Assembly: GCF_900106015.1 (NCBI RefSeq)
Contig: NZ_LT629797.1
Location: forward strand, 806,001 to 870,000
Origin: Pseudomonas sihuiensis
GTDB taxonomy: Bacteria; Pseudomonadota; Gammaproteobacteria; Pseudomonadales; Pseudomonadaceae
DNA: 64,000 nucleotides
Reading direction: 5' to 3'
Shown: positions 8,633-18,633 of the stretch, piece after piece
How positions within the stretch are numbered: position 1 is the first letter of the stretch
How the letters are laid out: every line of letters starts with the position of its first letter
The notes under the pieces: generated by a model
What the model was told of the DNA's origin: nothing
Seen by the model: only the letters and a program-made list of their open reading frames with translations
The model's database searches: none
Translations under genes and position numbers: made by a program

Positions 8633-9671
8633 GGTGTTCGTCGCTGCGTAGATCGACGGTGACTTCCACCGACATGCCGGGGCGGATCAGGCCGCGCAGC
8701 GGATTGTCGGCAGCGAAGGTCAGCTTGACCGGGATGCGCTGCACCACCTTGGTGAAGTTGCCGGTGGCGTTGTCTGGCGGTAGCAGGCTGAACTGCGCGC
8801 CGGAGGCGGCGAACAGACTGTCGATACGGCCTTCGATGGGCGTGTCGGGATAGCTGTCGAACAGCAGTTCGGCTTTCTGCCCAGGGCGCATGCGGCCGAT
8901 CTGGGTTTCCTTGAAGTTGGCCTGTATCCAGATGTCCTGATCCGGTACCAGCGACAACAGGTAGGCGCCGCTTTGCACCACCTGGCCTTCGCGCGCCGAG
9001 CGCTGGCCGACCATGCCGCTGATCGGCGCGTGAATTTGCGTGCGCGAGAGGTTGAGGTCGGCCTGTTCCAGGTCGGCCTGCGCCGAGAGAATCAGTGCGT
9101 CCAGACGTTTGAGCTCGGCTTCCAGGCTGGCCACCTGCTGACGCTGAGCCTGCAGATCGGCCTGGGCCTTGGTCACTTGCGAGCGGGCCACGCGATTGTC
9201 GGCGGCCAGGGTGGTGACCCGCTCTTCGGAGACATAACCCGGCTTGCGAAGGGTCTGGGCGCGGCCAAGATCGAGCTTGGCGCGATCGAGGGTCGCCTGG
9301 CTGGCGGCGACGTCGGCCTGGCTGGCGGCAATCAGGCTAGCCTGCTGGTCGAGCTTGCTCTGCGCCTGGGCGCGCTCGGCCTGGTGGGTTTCCAGAGCCG
9401 CGAGGGCGCGCTGGCGAGCCAGGCGGAAGTCGGCATCCTCAAGTACCGCCAGCAACTGACCAGCCTCCACGTGCTGGTTGTCGCGCACCAACACCTTTTC
9501 GATGCGGGCATTCAATTGGCTGGAGACACGGGTGATCTCGCCCTGTACGTAAGCGTTGTCGGTGCTCTCGTGATAGCGGCCAACCAGCAGCCATTGAGCG
9601 AGCAGGGCGCCGACGATAAGGGCCAGAAGGATTGCGAAAACAAGAAGGCGGCGTTGCAGTTTGGCAGGCAT
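8622..9671 (-). CDS. EmrA/HlyD-family membrane fusion protein of the efflux pump
   Basis: Periplasmic adaptor of 349 residues linking the inner-membrane MFS pump to an outer-membrane channel. One N-terminal membrane anchor (LLVFAILLALIVGALLAQWL), the EmrA hallmark STDNAYVQGEI, a lipoyl-like half-motif, a long coiled-coil hairpin (about residues 80-200) and a barrel domain with LSRTQIHAPISGMVGQRSA. Transcribed ahead of the permease with an 11-base overlap, so the two are probably translationally coupled. No outer-membrane TolC-like gene is adjacent. Confidence 0.9.
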   Translation of the reverse strand: MPAKLQRRLLVFAILLALIVGALLAQWLLVGRYHESTDNAYVQGEITRVSSQLNARIEKVLVRDNQHVEAGQLLAVLEDADFRLARQRALAALETHQAERAQAQSKLDQQASLIAASQADVAASQATLDRAKLDLGRAQTLRKPGYVSEERVTTLAADNRVARSQVTKAQADLQAQRQQVASLEAELKRLDALILSAQADLEQADLNLSRTQIHAPISGMVGQRSAREGQVVQSGAYLLSLVPDQDIWIQANFKETQIGRMRPGQKAELLFDSYPDTPIEGRIDSLFAASGAQFSLLPPDNATGNFTKVVQRIPVKLTFAADNPLRGLIRPGMSVEVTVDLRSDEHHGG

Positions 9672-9778
9672 GCTTGAGGCTCGGGATGCGGCAGAGAAAT
9701 GTAAGTAAATTTAACAATGTTCCCTTTGCGCTAGTAGACTCTAGACTTGGCATGCTTTGTTGCTTATGAGGAACAATC

Positions 9779-10699
9779 ATGGGGCTTGATGACGCATTGA
9801 TCTTTACCCGAGTGGTGGAGTGCCACAGCTTCACCCAGGCTGCGACCAGCATGGGAATGCAGAAGTCGACAGTTAGTCGGCGCATCGCGCTGCTCGAGGA
9901 GCGTCTGGGCGTCCGTCTGCTCAATCGCACCACGCGCAAGTTGCGTTTGACCGAAGTAGGACAGGCCTATTACGAGCGTTGCCGGCAGATCATGCTCGAC
10001 TTCGCCGAGGCCGAGCAGGCGGTGATGCAGCTGCAGCGCGAGCCCTCCGGGCTGTTGCGCATCACCTCACCCATCGAGTTCGGCCAGCTATTTCTTGGGC
10101 GAGTGCTGGGCGAGTTCATGCGCCAATACCCGCAGATCGATGCCGAAGTGGAACTGACCTCGCGCTCGGTGGACCCGCTGGAGGAGGGCGTGGACATCGC
10201 CATCCAGGTCGGCCAGCCGCAGGATTCCACCCTGATCGCGCGCAAGCTGTTCGAGAGCGGCCGGCGTCTGTGCGCGAGCCCTGCCTACCTGGCTGCCCAC
10301 GGCACGCCGCGCAGCGTCGTCGAGCTGGAGGGGCATCGGGCGATCCTCCTGCAGCACGATGCCCCACGCTACTGGCCGCTGCTGGGCGAGCATCTGCCCT
10401 GCCAGCGGGTGATGACCTGCAACAACATCACCTTTGCTCGTGAGGCGACCCTGGCCGGCGCGGGCATTTCCGGGCTGCCGGTGATGATCAGCGAAGAGGC
10501 TGTGCGCAGCGGGCGCCTGGTGGAGCTGCTGCCCGAGGCGCGGCTGCCGGTGGGCGAGGTTTATGCCATCTACCCATCGCGGCGCTTTCAGGCAATGAAG
10601 GTCAAGGCCTTCCTCGACTTTCTCATCGCCAGCTTGCCCATCACCCGGGGCGGCCTGCTGGAGCCGGGGGCCGTCGGCCTGCTAACATCGCCCGCTTGA
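9779..10699 (+). CDS. LysR-family regulator divergent from the efflux operon
   Basis: 306-residue LTTR with N-terminal winged HTH ([19 protein letters not shown]) and a C-terminal effector-binding domain. It diverges from the adaptor gene across 107 bases, so it is the likely regulator of the pump. GAGGA lies just before the ATG. A CTAG-N6-CTAG symmetric site at 9731-9744 lies in the shared gap but cannot be assigned. The CrgA/DsdC-like subgroup is suggested by [17 protein letters not shown]; the effector is unknown. Confidence 0.85.
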   Translation: MGLDDALIFTRVVECHSFTQAATSMGMQKSTVSRRIALLEERLGVRLLNRTTRKLRLTEVGQAYYERCRQIMLDFAEAEQAVMQLQREPSGLLRITSPIEFGQLFLGRVLGEFMRQYPQIDAEVELTSRSVDPLEEGVDIAIQVGQPQDSTLIARKLFESGRRLCASPAYLAAHGTPRSVVELEGHRAILLQHDAPRYWPLLGEHLPCQRVMTCNNITFAREATLAGAGISGLPVMISEEAVRSGRLVELLPEARLPVGEVYAIYPSRRFQAMKVKAFLDFLIASLPITRGGLLEPGAVGLLTSPA

Positions 10700-10733
10700 T
10701 TCAAAACCTCGTGTCTTCCTTCCGAGAGCATTC

Positions 10734-12215
10734 ATGACCACCGTTCGTACCCGTATCGCGCCATCGCCGACCGGCGACCCCCATGTTGGCACCGCCTACA
10801 TTGCACTGTTCAATCTGTGCTTCGCTCGCCAGCACGGCGGTCAGTTCATCCTGCGTATCGAAGACACCGACCAGCTGCGTTCGACCCGCGAGTCCGAGCA
10901 GCAGATCTTCGACGCCCTGCGCTGGCTGGGTATCGAGTGGGACGAGGGTCCGGACGTCGGCGGCCCGCATGGCCCGTACCGGCAGAGCGAGCGTGGCGAG
11001 ATCTACAAGCAGTATTCGGACGAACTGGTCGCCAAGGGGCATGCCTTCCCGTGCTTCTGCTCCGCTGAGCGCCTCGATGAAGTGCGTGCGCAGCAGATGG
11101 CCAACAAGGAAACCCCGCGCTATGACGGTCACTGCATGCATCTCGACCCGGCCGAGGCGCAGCGTCGCATCGCCGCAGGCGAGTCGCACGTGGTGCGCAT
11201 GAAGGTGCCGAGCGAAGGCGTCTGCGTGGTTCCGGACATGCTGCGTGGTGATGTCGAGATCCCGTGGGATCGCATGGACATGCAGGTGCTGATGAAGGCC
11301 GATGGCCTGCCCACCTACTTCCTGGCCAATGTGGTCGACGACCACCTGATGGGCATCACCCATGTGTTGCGTGGCGAGGAATGGCTGCCGTCAGCGCCCA
11401 AGCTGATCAAGCTGTACGAGTACTTCGGCTGGGAACAGCCGGCGCTGTGCTATATGCCGCTGTTGCGCAATCCGGACAAGAGCAAGCTGTCCAAGCGTAA
11501 GAACCCCACCAGCATCACCTTCTACGAGCGCATGGGCTACTTGCCGCAGGCCATGCTCAATTATCTGGGGCGCATGGGCTGGTCGATGCCGGACGAGCGC
11601 GAGAAGTTCTCCCTGCACGAGATGATCGAGCACTTCGACATCAACCGCGTGTCGCTGGGCGGGCCGATCTTCGACCTGGAGAAGCTGTCCTGGCTCAACG
11701 GTCAATGGCTGCGCGAGCTGCCGGTGGAAACCTTCGCCGCCGAAGTGCAGAAGTGGGCGCTCAACCCCGAGTACCTGATGAAGATCGCGCCGCACGTGCA
11801 GGGCAGGGTGGAGACCTTCAGCCAGATCGCACCGCTGGCCGGCTTCTTCTTCTCCGGTGGCCTGAACCTGGACGCCAAGCTGTTCGAGCACAAGAAACTC
11901 TCGCCCGACCAGGTGCGTCAGCTGATGCAGCTGATCCTGTGGAAGCTCGAGTCGCTGCGTCAGTGGGAAAAGGAGCGCATCACCGGCTGCATCCAGGCGG
12001 TGGTCGAGCATCTGGAGCTGAAGCTGCGTGACGCCATGCCGCTGATGTTCGCGGCCATCACCGGCCAGGCCAGCTCGGTATCGGTACTCGATGCCATGGA
12101 AATCCTCGGCCCGGACCTGACCCGCTTCCGCCTGCGCCAGGCGCTGGAGCTGCTCGGCGGCACCTCGAAGAAAGAGACCAAGGAGTGGGAGAAGCTGCTG
12201 GCGAGCATCGCCTGA
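10734..12215 (+). CDS. gltX: Glutamyl-tRNA synthetase
   Basis: Class I aminoacyl-tRNA synthetase of 493 residues charging tRNA-Glu. HIGH-type motif in [17 protein letters not shown] at the N terminus, KLSKRKN at about residue 250, and a Cys pair in [10 protein letters not shown] typical of the zinc-containing type. Three tRNA-Glu genes lie just downstream, pairing enzyme and substrate in one neighbourhood. Family length is normal. Confidence 0.97.
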   Translation: MTTVRTRIAPSPTGDPHVGTAYIALFNLCFARQHGGQFILRIEDTDQLRSTRESEQQIFDALRWLGIEWDEGPDVGGPHGPYRQSERGEIYKQYSDELVAKGHAFPCFCSAERLDEVRAQQMANKETPRYDGHCMHLDPAEAQRRIAAGESHVVRMKVPSEGVCVVPDMLRGDVEIPWDRMDMQVLMKADGLPTYFLANVVDDHLMGITHVLRGEEWLPSAPKLIKLYEYFGWEQPALCYMPLLRNPDKSKLSKRKNPTSITFYERMGYLPQAMLNYLGRMGWSMPDEREKFSLHEMIEHFDINRVSLGGPIFDLEKLSWLNGQWLRELPVETFAAEVQKWALNPEYLMKIAPHVQGRVETFSQIAPLAGFFFSGGLNLDAKLFEHKKLSPDQVRQLMQLILWKLESLRQWEKERITGCIQAVVEHLELKLRDAMPLMFAAITGQASSVSVLDAMEILGPDLTRFRLRQALELLGGTSKKETKEWEKLLASIA

Positions 12216-12216
12216 T

Positions 12217-12278
12217 GTAGGGTGCGCCGCGCGCACCGGGGTATCCTCGGTTGCGGCGGTGCGCGTGGCGCACCCTAC
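12217..12278. repeat. Palindromic repeat after gltX
   Basis: GTAGGGTGCGCC (12217) and GGCGCACCCTAC (ending 12278) form a long imperfect stem-loop, with nested GCGCACC/GGTGCGC. The same family recurs between leuD and leuB. It could double as the gltX terminator, though there is no T run. Confidence 0.75.
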
Positions 12279-12361
12279 GGTTAGGCCGGCGTTTGATTGT
12301 CGGGTTGGCTCTAAGTAATTGTTCTAGTGGCAAAAACTTTGGGCTGGCAGGAAAAATGTTG

Positions 12362-12390
12362 TTGACAGCCAGTCGGGGCGCTCTTAAAAT
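12362..12390 (+). promoter_or_regulatory. Strong promoter of the Ala/Glu tRNA operon
   Basis: Perfect TTGACA (12362-12367), 17-base spacer and TAAAAT (12385-12390), then a GCGCCCC discriminator ahead of the first tRNA. This is the arrangement of growth-rate and ppGpp-controlled stable-RNA promoters. Confidence 0.9.
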
Positions 12391-12408
12391 GCGCCCCGTC
12401 CTCGAGAT

Positions 12409-12484
<76 letters not shown>

Positions 12485-12544
12485 ATCTCGGCTCCTTCGG
12501 GAGTGCCAGAATCGATGTGAGTCGGTTCACGATCAGGGTCTTGC

Positions 12545-12620
12545 GTCCCCTTCGTCTAGTGGCCTAGGACACCGCCCTTTCACGGCGGTAACAGGGGTTC
12601 GAGTCCCCTAGGGGACGCCA
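12545..12620 (+). tRNA. tRNA-Glu (anticodon TTC), copy 1
   Basis: 76 nt with encoded CCA. Anticodon stem CCGCC/GGCGG encloses CTTTCAC, giving TTC. Identical to the copies at 12795 and 13042. Confidence 0.98.
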
Positions 12621-12670
12621 CTTATTTCCAGCCGCAGCGCTCAGGCGCTGCAGCCAGACCGAAAGGTTTC

Positions 12671-12746
<76 letters not shown>

Positions 12747-12754
12747 AACACTGA

Positions 12755-12779
12755 CAAGGCCAGCTTAGTGCTGGCCTTG
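12755..12779 (+). other. Intercistronic hairpin between tRNA-Ala 2 and tRNA-Glu 2
   Basis: Perfect 10-bp stem CAAGGCCAGC/GCTGGCCTTG with a TTAGT loop. No T run follows and the next tRNA lies 15 bases on, so it looks like a processing or attenuating hairpin rather than a full terminator. Confidence 0.6.
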
Positions 12780-12794
12780 TTCTTCGAAGGTTTT

Positions 12795-12870
12795 GTCCCC
12801 TTCGTCTAGTGGCCTAGGACACCGCCCTTTCACGGCGGTAACAGGGGTTCGAGTCCCCTAGGGGACGCCA
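12795..12870 (+). tRNA. tRNA-Glu (anticodon TTC), copy 2
   Basis: Same 76-nt sequence as copy 1, CCA encoded. Confidence 0.98.
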
Positions 12871-12917
12871 TATTCCAGTCGCAGCGCGCAAGTGTTGCGA
12901 ACCGACCGCAAGGTTTC

Positions 12918-12993
<76 letters not shown>

Positions 12994-13001
12994 ATCACAC
13001 T

Positions 13002-13026
13002 CAAGGCCAGCCTAGTGCTGGCCTTG
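13002..13026 (+). other. Intercistronic hairpin between tRNA-Ala 3 and tRNA-Glu 3
   Basis: Same 10-bp stem as at 12755-12779 with loop CTAGT; part of the duplicated unit. Confidence 0.6.
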
Positions 13027-13041
13027 TCGTTCGAAGGTTTC

Positions 13042-13117
13042 GTCCCCTTCGTCTAGTGGCCTAGGACACCGCCCTTTCACGGCGGTAACAGGGGTTCGAG
13101 TCCCCTAGGGGACGCCA
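13042..13117 (+). tRNA. tRNA-Glu (anticodon TTC), copy 3
   Basis: Same 76-nt sequence as the other two; last gene of the operon, followed by a strong terminator. Confidence 0.98.
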
Positions 13118-13144
13118 TTTTTCTTGCCGCATTTGCGGGACCCA

Positions 13145-13181
13145 GGGGTCACTTCTTCGGAAGTGGCCCCTTTTTGTTTTT
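13145..13181 (+). terminator. Terminator of the tRNA operon
   Basis: Eleven-pair stem GGGGTCACTTC/GAAGTGGCCCC with a TTCG tetraloop and a long T-rich tail. Confidence 0.95.
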
Positions 13182-13254
13182 CCCCTTCTTTTTCTGATGC
13201 TGGTGCGCCTGTCTTGTAATGCTGACCGGCGGTCGATCCGGTGACTTGCAAAAT

Positions 13255-13274
13255 AATATTATGGTCGTAATATT
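13255..13274. promoter_or_regulatory. Candidate TetR operator
   Basis: Perfect inverted repeat AATATTA-N6-TAATATT in an AT-rich patch 27 bases before the tetR start. Location and symmetry suit autoregulation by the downstream TetR protein. This is inferred, not a recognised consensus. Confidence 0.6.
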
Positions 13275-13300
13275 TCGGTCATCATATTAAGGGCGCAGTC

Positions 13301-13840
13301 ATGAGTGAACGCAAAAGTGAAACCCGTAAGCGCATTCTCGCCGCGGCAGGGCGTGTGCTCGCAGAGCGTGGGCCTGGTGACCCGGCGGTGGCTGAGGTCA
13401 TGGCTGAAGCGGGGCTGACGGTCGGCGGCTTCTACGCACACTTCGCCAGCAAGGATGCGCTGATGCTCGAGGCATTTCGTCAGTTGCTCCGAGTGCGGCG
13501 TGATCGCCTTGCGCAGGTCGATCAGAGCCTGACAGGCAGAGAGCGCCGAGTGCTCTTGGCCGCTTTCTACCTTTCGCGCAGGCACCGTGACGATGCTGAC
13601 GAGCGCTGCCCGCTGCCGAGTTCGCTGGCGGAAATTGCGCGGTTACCGGATGGCTTTCGCCAGACCTTGGCTGAACACATTGAGCTGATTACGGCGCAGA
13701 TGAGCGGGACGCCGGAAGAGGGTGATGTGGCGCTGGCTGACCTGGCGCTGATGATCGGCGGCCTGGCACTGGCGCGGGCCTTGGGGCCTGGCGAACTGTC
13801 CGACCGGGTGTTGCGTGCTGCCAAGTCGGCAGTTGTGTGA
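13301..13840 (+). CDS. TetR-family transcriptional regulator
   Basis: 179-residue regulator with N-terminal HTH (VAEVMAEAGLTVGGFYAHFASKDAL) and a ligand-binding C-terminal half containing CPLPSSLAEIA. It is immediately followed by an alpha/beta hydrolase gene with a 23-base gap, so the two probably form a regulator-enzyme operon. Ligand unknown. Confidence 0.85.
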   Translation: MSERKSETRKRILAAAGRVLAERGPGDPAVAEVMAEAGLTVGGFYAHFASKDALMLEAFRQLLRVRRDRLAQVDQSLTGRERRVLLAAFYLSRRHRDDADERCPLPSSLAEIARLPDGFRQTLAEHIELITAQMSGTPEEGDVALADLALMIGGLALARALGPGELSDRVLRAAKSAVV

Positions 13841-13863
13841 AATCAAGCGTGAAGGAGAGGGTG

Positions 13864-14703
13864 ATGAATCAGATGACCTGGGTCCGTGGTGTCAATGCAA
13901 CGCTGGGTAGAGTGGCGCCGCAACTGATCGCCAGTCGTTTGCGCGAACGTTTCATGACGCCGCGCACTTCGTCGCCGCGGGATTGGGAGCTGCCGCTGCT
14001 GGCAAGTTCAGAGCGCATTACCCTGCGTTTCGGTCTCTCTGCGCTGCGTTGGGGCAGCGGCCCTACAGTGCTGCTGATGCATGGCTGGGAGGGGCGTCCG
14101 ACCCAGTTCGCACTGTTGATTCGCGGTCTGGTCGATGCGGGTTATGGTGTTGTCGCACTGGATGCGCCCGCCCATGGTCGATCGCCGGGGCGTGAGGCCA
14201 ATGTGGTGCTGTTCGCACGTGCGCTGCTCGAGGCGGCCAGTGAGCTGCCGCCGCTACGCGCCGTGATCGGCCACTCGATGGGCGGCGCCAGCGCGTTGCT
14301 GGCCACGCAGATGGGCTTGCGCAGCGAGACCCTGGTGACCATCGCTGCGCCGAGTCGGATTCTCGGTCTGTTGCGCGGCTTTGCCCGGTTCATGGGGTTA
14401 CCTGCCGAAGCGCGTGCGCATTTCGTGCGGCAGGTGGAAAAGACTGCCGGTATCCCAGCTGCGCATCTCGACGTGCAGCGCTATCAACTGGAGCTGCCGG
14501 GCCTGATCGTGCATGCCGAGGATGATCCAGTGGTGCCGGTGGGCGAAGCCGACCTGATCCACCAGGCCTGGTTCGACAGTCAGCTGCTGCGTCTACCGGC
14601 GGGTGGGCATCAGCGCCTGTTGAGTGATCCGGTGCTTCTGCAGGCCGTGCTCGAGCTACTGGAGCAAGTGCCTCAGGCGTCGTTGAAGGCGTTGGCTTCG
14701 TAA
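13864..14703 (+). CDS. Alpha/beta-fold hydrolase
   Basis: 279-residue hydrolase of unknown substrate. Oxyanion region LLMHGWEGRPTQF, nucleophile elbow GHSMGGASALL (Ser), acid region HAEDDPVVPV and catalytic His in LPAGGHQRLL. The start at 13864 has AAGGAG about seven bases upstream. An earlier GTG at 13837 would overlap tetR and is less likely. Its last 31 bases overlap the end of the convergent diguanylate cyclase gene. Confidence 0.8.
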   Translation: MNQMTWVRGVNATLGRVAPQLIASRLRERFMTPRTSSPRDWELPLLASSERITLRFGLSALRWGSGPTVLLMHGWEGRPTQFALLIRGLVDAGYGVVALDAPAHGRSPGREANVVLFARALLEAASELPPLRAVIGHSMGGASALLATQMGLRSETLVTIAAPSRILGLLRGFARFMGLPAEARAHFVRQVEKTAGIPAAHLDVQRYQLELPGLIVHAEDDPVVPVGEADLIHQAWFDSQLLRLPAGGHQRLLSDPVLLQAVLELLEQVPQASLKALAS

Positions 14704-16535
14704 CTGACCACGAGGTTACGACCGCTTGCCTTGGCGCGATACAAGGCACGGTCTGCCAGTTCCAGCCATTGCTCACCGCAGCCGGGGTCACTCGGTACGC
14801 CGGCGTGCAGGCCGATACTCAGGCTCAGCGCTATCGACTGCTGTTGGTAGAGGCAGGGGGTCTGCGCGAGGTCTTCGCGCAATTGCTCGGCCAGGTCGAG
14901 TGCGCCGGTCAGATCCGTGTTGTCGAGCAGGGCGGCGAACTCTTCGCCGCCGAAGCGTGCCAGCAGATCGCTGCTGCGCAGGCGTTGTTGAATGCGCTGG
15001 GCCGCATGACGCAGGCAGGCATCGCCCGCCAGGTGGCCGTAGCGATCATTGACCTGCTTGAAGTGATCCAGATCCAGCATCAATACCGCCAGCGACTGCC
15101 GGCTGCGCTCGGCGCGGGCGCAGGCGCGAGCCAGTTCTTCGCTGAGTGTCTGGCGATTGAACAGGCCGGTGAGTCCGTCACGGCGATTCAATTCCGCCAG
15201 GCGCATGTTGGCGTTCGACAGTTGCTGAAGAGTGTCCTGCAGCGTCGCGGTACGCTCCTGTACACGGTGTTCCAGGTTTTCACTGATCTGCGTCTGCAGT
15301 TCCAGGTGCTTGGTCTGCTCGGTACGCAGGCGGCGCTCCTGATCGATCAGTTTGGCCTGGGCCAGGCGTTCGGCTTCCTGCACGTGACGGATACGTGAGG
15401 CCAGGGCGATGGAGAACACCGTCATCTCGATCAGGCCGCCGATCTGCTGGGCATGCAGAGTCAGCAGCGAGTAGGGCAGCAGACCAGTGCCAGTGAGGAT
15501 GCTGGCAAGGCTGGCAGCAACCAGCACGAACCAGCCCAGGGCGAACAGGCGCGCTGCGGCATAGCCGCCCCGCCAGCGCAGCAAGGTGATGATGAAGGCG
15601 GCTATGGCGCAGGCGACCACCAGCACGAAGCTGCCGATCAGGGCCGGTGCGTACGGGCCAAACAACGCCATCCCCAGCACCAGCCAGGCGCAGACCTTGA
15701 GTGTGTTGGCGACCCAGCGGTAAGGCTTCGCGGCCTTGTCCAGTTCCAGCACACCATAGGTGAAGTGAATGCCGAACAGCGTCGCCAGTGCCGAGCTGAG
15801 CGGGAAACTCAGTTGCTGCCAGGTCAGGGCGTTTGGCCACAGCCATTGCAGGGCGAAGCCTAGCTGGATGAACTGGTAGAGGCTGAAGCTGGCAACGAAC
15901 AGGCTGTACCAGAGATAGTTGCGGTCGCGAGTGATGCAGAAAATGCTCAGGTTGTAGATCAGCATCGCGATCAGGGCGCCGAAGAACAGGCCCTGTAGCA
16001 ACAGGCTGCGCTGTTCCTGGTGGTCGAAGGCATCGCGGGTCATCAGGCTGGCGCTGAGGTTCGCCGAGCCATCAGTTTGCATGCGCAGCCAGATGCGCTG
16101 CTGCTCGCCGGACTCCAGGTCGAGAGGGAGTACCAGTTGCCGGTGCTCGACCCAGCGCCAGTCAAAGGGACGCTGGTCGCCCGCGCGGTAGATGCGTTTG
16201 CCGTCCAGGCCGTAGGCGTCGAGTTGATCCAGCAGGGGATTGCCGATCAGTAGAACCCAGCCAAGCGAGCGATTATGCGGATTGTGTACATCCAGGCGCA
16301 GCCAATAGGTGCTGCCGCTGTAGCCGAAGCTGGCATCGCGCCGGGCGACGGCCTGCCAGGCGGAGTCGGGTAGTGCGCGGACATCGATGAAGTCGGCCTG
16401 GCCATCCGGGTCCTCCCAGACGTGCATATAGGGACCGGGCAGTGTCTGCGTCTGACCGATCGGCAGCGGCAGGCTTTCTGCCCAGCTCAGCGCTGGCAGC
16501 AGTAGAAGCATCAATAGGCGCAGGATGGCAGTCAA
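14673..16535 (-). CDS. Membrane 7TMR-DISM sensor diguanylate cyclase
   Basis: 620 residues, predicted to make c-di-GMP in response to a periplasmic ligand. Order: signal peptide (LRLLMLLLLPALSWA), periplasmic 7TMR-DISM extracellular domain (about 30-165), seven-helix DISM membrane region (about 185-395), coiled coil (about 400-450) and a GGDEF domain. The active site reads ARFGGEEFAALL, a functional GGEEF variant, and RSSD five residues upstream matches the inhibitory I-site RxxD. The frame begins with TTG at 16535; the next ATG (residue 9) would remove the basic part of the signal peptide. Overlaps the convergent hydrolase gene by 31 bases. Confidence 0.88.
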   Translation of the reverse strand: MTAILRLLMLLLLPALSWAESLPLPIGQTQTLPGPYMHVWEDPDGQADFIDVRALPDSAWQAVARRDASFGYSGSTYWLRLDVHNPHNRSLGWVLLIGNPLLDQLDAYGLDGKRIYRAGDQRPFDWRWVEHRQLVLPLDLESGEQQRIWLRMQTDGSANLSASLMTRDAFDHQEQRSLLLQGLFFGALIAMLIYNLSIFCITRDRNYLWYSLFVASFSLYQFIQLGFALQWLWPNALTWQQLSFPLSSALATLFGIHFTYGVLELDKAAKPYRWVANTLKVCAWLVLGMALFGPYAPALIGSFVLVVACAIAAFIITLLRWRGGYAAARLFALGWFVLVAASLASILTGTGLLPYSLLTLHAQQIGGLIEMTVFSIALASRIRHVQEAERLAQAKLIDQERRLRTEQTKHLELQTQISENLEHRVQERTATLQDTLQQLSNANMRLAELNRRDGLTGLFNRQTLSEELARACARAERSRQSLAVLMLDLDHFKQVNDRYGHLAGDACLRHAAQRIQQRLRSSDLLARFGGEEFAALLDNTDLTGALDLAEQLREDLAQTPCLYQQQSIALSLSIGLHAGVPSDPGCGEQWLELADRALYRAKASGRNLVVSYEANAFNDA

Positions 16536-16738
16536 TTGCTCGTTCTCGGGCTCTCAGGCGAGTGCGCTGCATTATGGCGCGCGGTGATGGCGCGATGAAA
16601 GCTCGGCACTGCATGGACGGGCTGTGCGGCGTATCATGCGGCACCTGGCCGAACGGTCGCCGAGGATGCAGGCGGCCATGTTCTTGAATCGGATCACCCA
16701 GCTTGCCGCATGCAGGCTGCACACCTGGAGGTACAGTC

Positions 16739-17188
16739 ATGAACTGGGAGTTGCCCAGCCCCTTCGTCATCGATATCGAAGTGAGCGCAGAGGACATCGA
16801 CGGCCTCGGCCATGCCAACAACGCGGTGTACGTCAGTTGGCTGGAGCGCTGCGCCTGGCGGCATTCGCAGTTCCTGGGGCTGGACCTGGTCGAGTATCGC
16901 CGTCTGGATCGGGCCATGGCGGTGGTGCGTCACGAGATCGACTATCTGGCCAGCGCCTACGAAGGGCAGCATCTGCAGATGGCGACCTGGATCGTCGAGT
17001 CCGACCAGCGTCTGAAGATGGATCGGCGCTTCCAGCTGGTGCGCCCGGAAGATGGCGCCACCTTGTTGCGCGCCAAGACCACCTTTGTCTGCATCGAACT
17101 GTCCAGCGGGCGCCCGAAGCGCATGCCGGCGGAATTCGTCGAAGGCTATGGCAAGGCGCTGATGCAGCCCTACCCGCTGGAGCTGTAA
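16739..17188 (+). CDS. Hot-dog fold acyl-CoA thioesterase (4HBT/YbgC-like)
   Basis: 149-residue single hot-dog domain with the signature EDIDGLGHANNAVYVSWLER, where Asp and His-Asn mark the 4HBT active site. Likely cleaves an acyl-CoA; chain length is not predictable. A GGAGG about nine bases before 16739 sets the start; the frame is open further upstream without a better site. Confidence 0.85.
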   Translation: MNWELPSPFVIDIEVSAEDIDGLGHANNAVYVSWLERCAWRHSQFLGLDLVEYRRLDRAMAVVRHEIDYLASAYEGQHLQMATWIVESDQRLKMDRRFQLVRPEDGATLLRAKTTFVCIELSSGRPKRMPAEFVEGYGKALMQPYPLEL

Positions 17189-17194
17189 GGCCGC

Positions 17195-17590
17195 TCAGTC
17201 GATCAACGGCGCGAGAAATACCTGCTCCGGCTCAACCATGACGGCGAACTGGCGGGTTTCACCGGGGCGCAGGATGACGGACTGCGCCACATCCGGTCCA
17301 CGGCCGCCGCAATAGCCGTCCGGCGACATGGCCACGGCGACGCTCAGTTCGCCGTTGGGCAGATCCAGGCTGGTTTGCTCACCGGGGCCGAGTTTCGCCA
17401 TTACCTGCTGGTTGACGTAGAGCTCCACATCGCAGGCATTCGGCGCGTTGTTATCGCGACTGAAAATGAGCCGGGCCGGTGCATCAGCCACAGGGGCCGT
17501 GGGGGCCGGCTCGGTAGCAGTGGGCGGGGTATCGCTGGCTTGGGCGGCCATGCAGAACAGGCCGAGCAAGGCGGGTGCGATCAGGCGCAT
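17195..17590 (-). CDS. Secreted/periplasmic protein of unknown function
   Basis: 131 residues with an evident signal peptide (MRLIAPALLGLFCMAAQAS), then a Pro/Thr/Ala-rich linker and a small beta-rich domain. Two Cys residues (NACDVEL, GYCGGRG) could form a disulfide. The domain (VELYVNQQVMAKLGPGE) resembles PEGA-like or surface carbohydrate-binding beta modules, but I do not recognise it. Convergent with the thioesterase gene, with a six-base gap. Confidence 0.7.
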   Translation of the reverse strand: MRLIAPALLGLFCMAAQASDTPPTATEPAPTAPVADAPARLIFSRDNNAPNACDVELYVNQQVMAKLGPGEQTSLDLPNGELSVAVAMSPDGYCGGRGPDVAQSVILRPGETRQFAVMVEPEQVFLAPLID

Positions 17591-17685
17591 GGTAAAGCCT
17601 CCGTTTGGCGTCAGCGGCAGTGTCGCCCATCTTGCGCGGCGCGTGCGACCCCTTAAACTATGCGCCCCATTTTCTGGACAACCTC

Positions 17686-18633
17686 ATGCAAATCGCCCTG
17701 GCGCCCATGGAGGGGCTGGTCGACGAGATTCTGCGCGACGTACTGACTCGCATCGGTGGTATCGACTGGTGTGTCACCGAGTTCATTCGTGTCAGCGAGC
17801 GGCTGTTGCCCGCGGCCACCTATCACAAGCTGGCCCCCGAGCTGTTCAACGGCTCACGCACCCGGGCCGGTACGCCGATGCGTGTGCAGTTTCTCGGCTC
17901 CGATCCGCAGTGCCTGGCTGACAACGCCGCCTTCGCCTGCACGCTCGGTGCGCCAGTGATCGATCTCAATTTCGGTTGCCCGGCCAAGACGGTGAACAAG
18001 TCGCGCGGCGGCGCGGTGCTGCTCAAGGAGCCGGAGCTGCTGCACGCCATTGTCCGTGAGGTAAGGCGCACGGTGCCGGCCGAGATTCCGGTGACGGCGA
18101 AGATGCGCCTGGGCTTCGAGGGCAAGGAGGGCGCGCTGGATTGTGCGCGCGCACTGGCCGAGGGCGGGGCTAGCCAGATCGTCGTGCATGCGCGGACCAA
18201 GGTCGAGGGTTACAAGCCGCCGGCGCACTGGGAGTGGGTGGCGCGGGTGCAGGAGGTGGTCGGCGTACCGGTGTTCGCCAATGGCGAGGTGTGGACGCTG
18301 GACGATTGGCGCCGTTGCCGCGAGATCAGCGGTGTGGATGACATCATGCTGGGCCGTGGCCTGGTGTCCCGTCCGGGGTTGGCGCGGCAGATCGCGGCGG
18401 TCAGAGCTGGCGAAGAGCCCGAGGACATGAGCTGGGCCGAGCTGCAGCCGTTGTTGCTCGATTTCTGGCAGCAGGCGCGGCGCAAGCTGGCGCCGCGCTA
18501 CGCACCAGGGCGCCTGAAGCAGTGGCTGGCGATGCTCACGCGTACCTACCCGGAGGCGGTGGCGCTGTTTGCTGAAGTTCGCCGCGAGCAGGATTGCGAG
18601 CGTATCGATCGGCTGCTGGCGCCATCTCCGTAG
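17686..18633 (+). CDS. dusC: tRNA-dihydrouridine(16) synthase
   Basis: FMN-dependent reductase modifying U16 in the tRNA D-loop. 315 residues. [20 protein letters not shown] is the N-terminal FMN site, the catalytic Cys lies in [17 protein letters not shown], and [19 protein letters not shown] is typical of the DusC branch. The frame is open 27 codons upstream, but family alignment supports the ATG at 17686. Confidence 0.9.
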   Translation: MQIALAPMEGLVDEILRDVLTRIGGIDWCVTEFIRVSERLLPAATYHKLAPELFNGSRTRAGTPMRVQFLGSDPQCLADNAAFACTLGAPVIDLNFGCPAKTVNKSRGGAVLLKEPELLHAIVREVRRTVPAEIPVTAKMRLGFEGKEGALDCARALAEGGASQIVVHARTKVEGYKPPAHWEWVARVQEVVGVPVFANGEVWTLDDWRRCREISGVDDIMLGRGLVSRPGLARQIAAVRAGEEPEDMSWAELQPLLLDFWQQARRKLAPRYAPGRLKQWLAMLTRTYPEAVALFAEVRREQDCERIDRLLAPSP

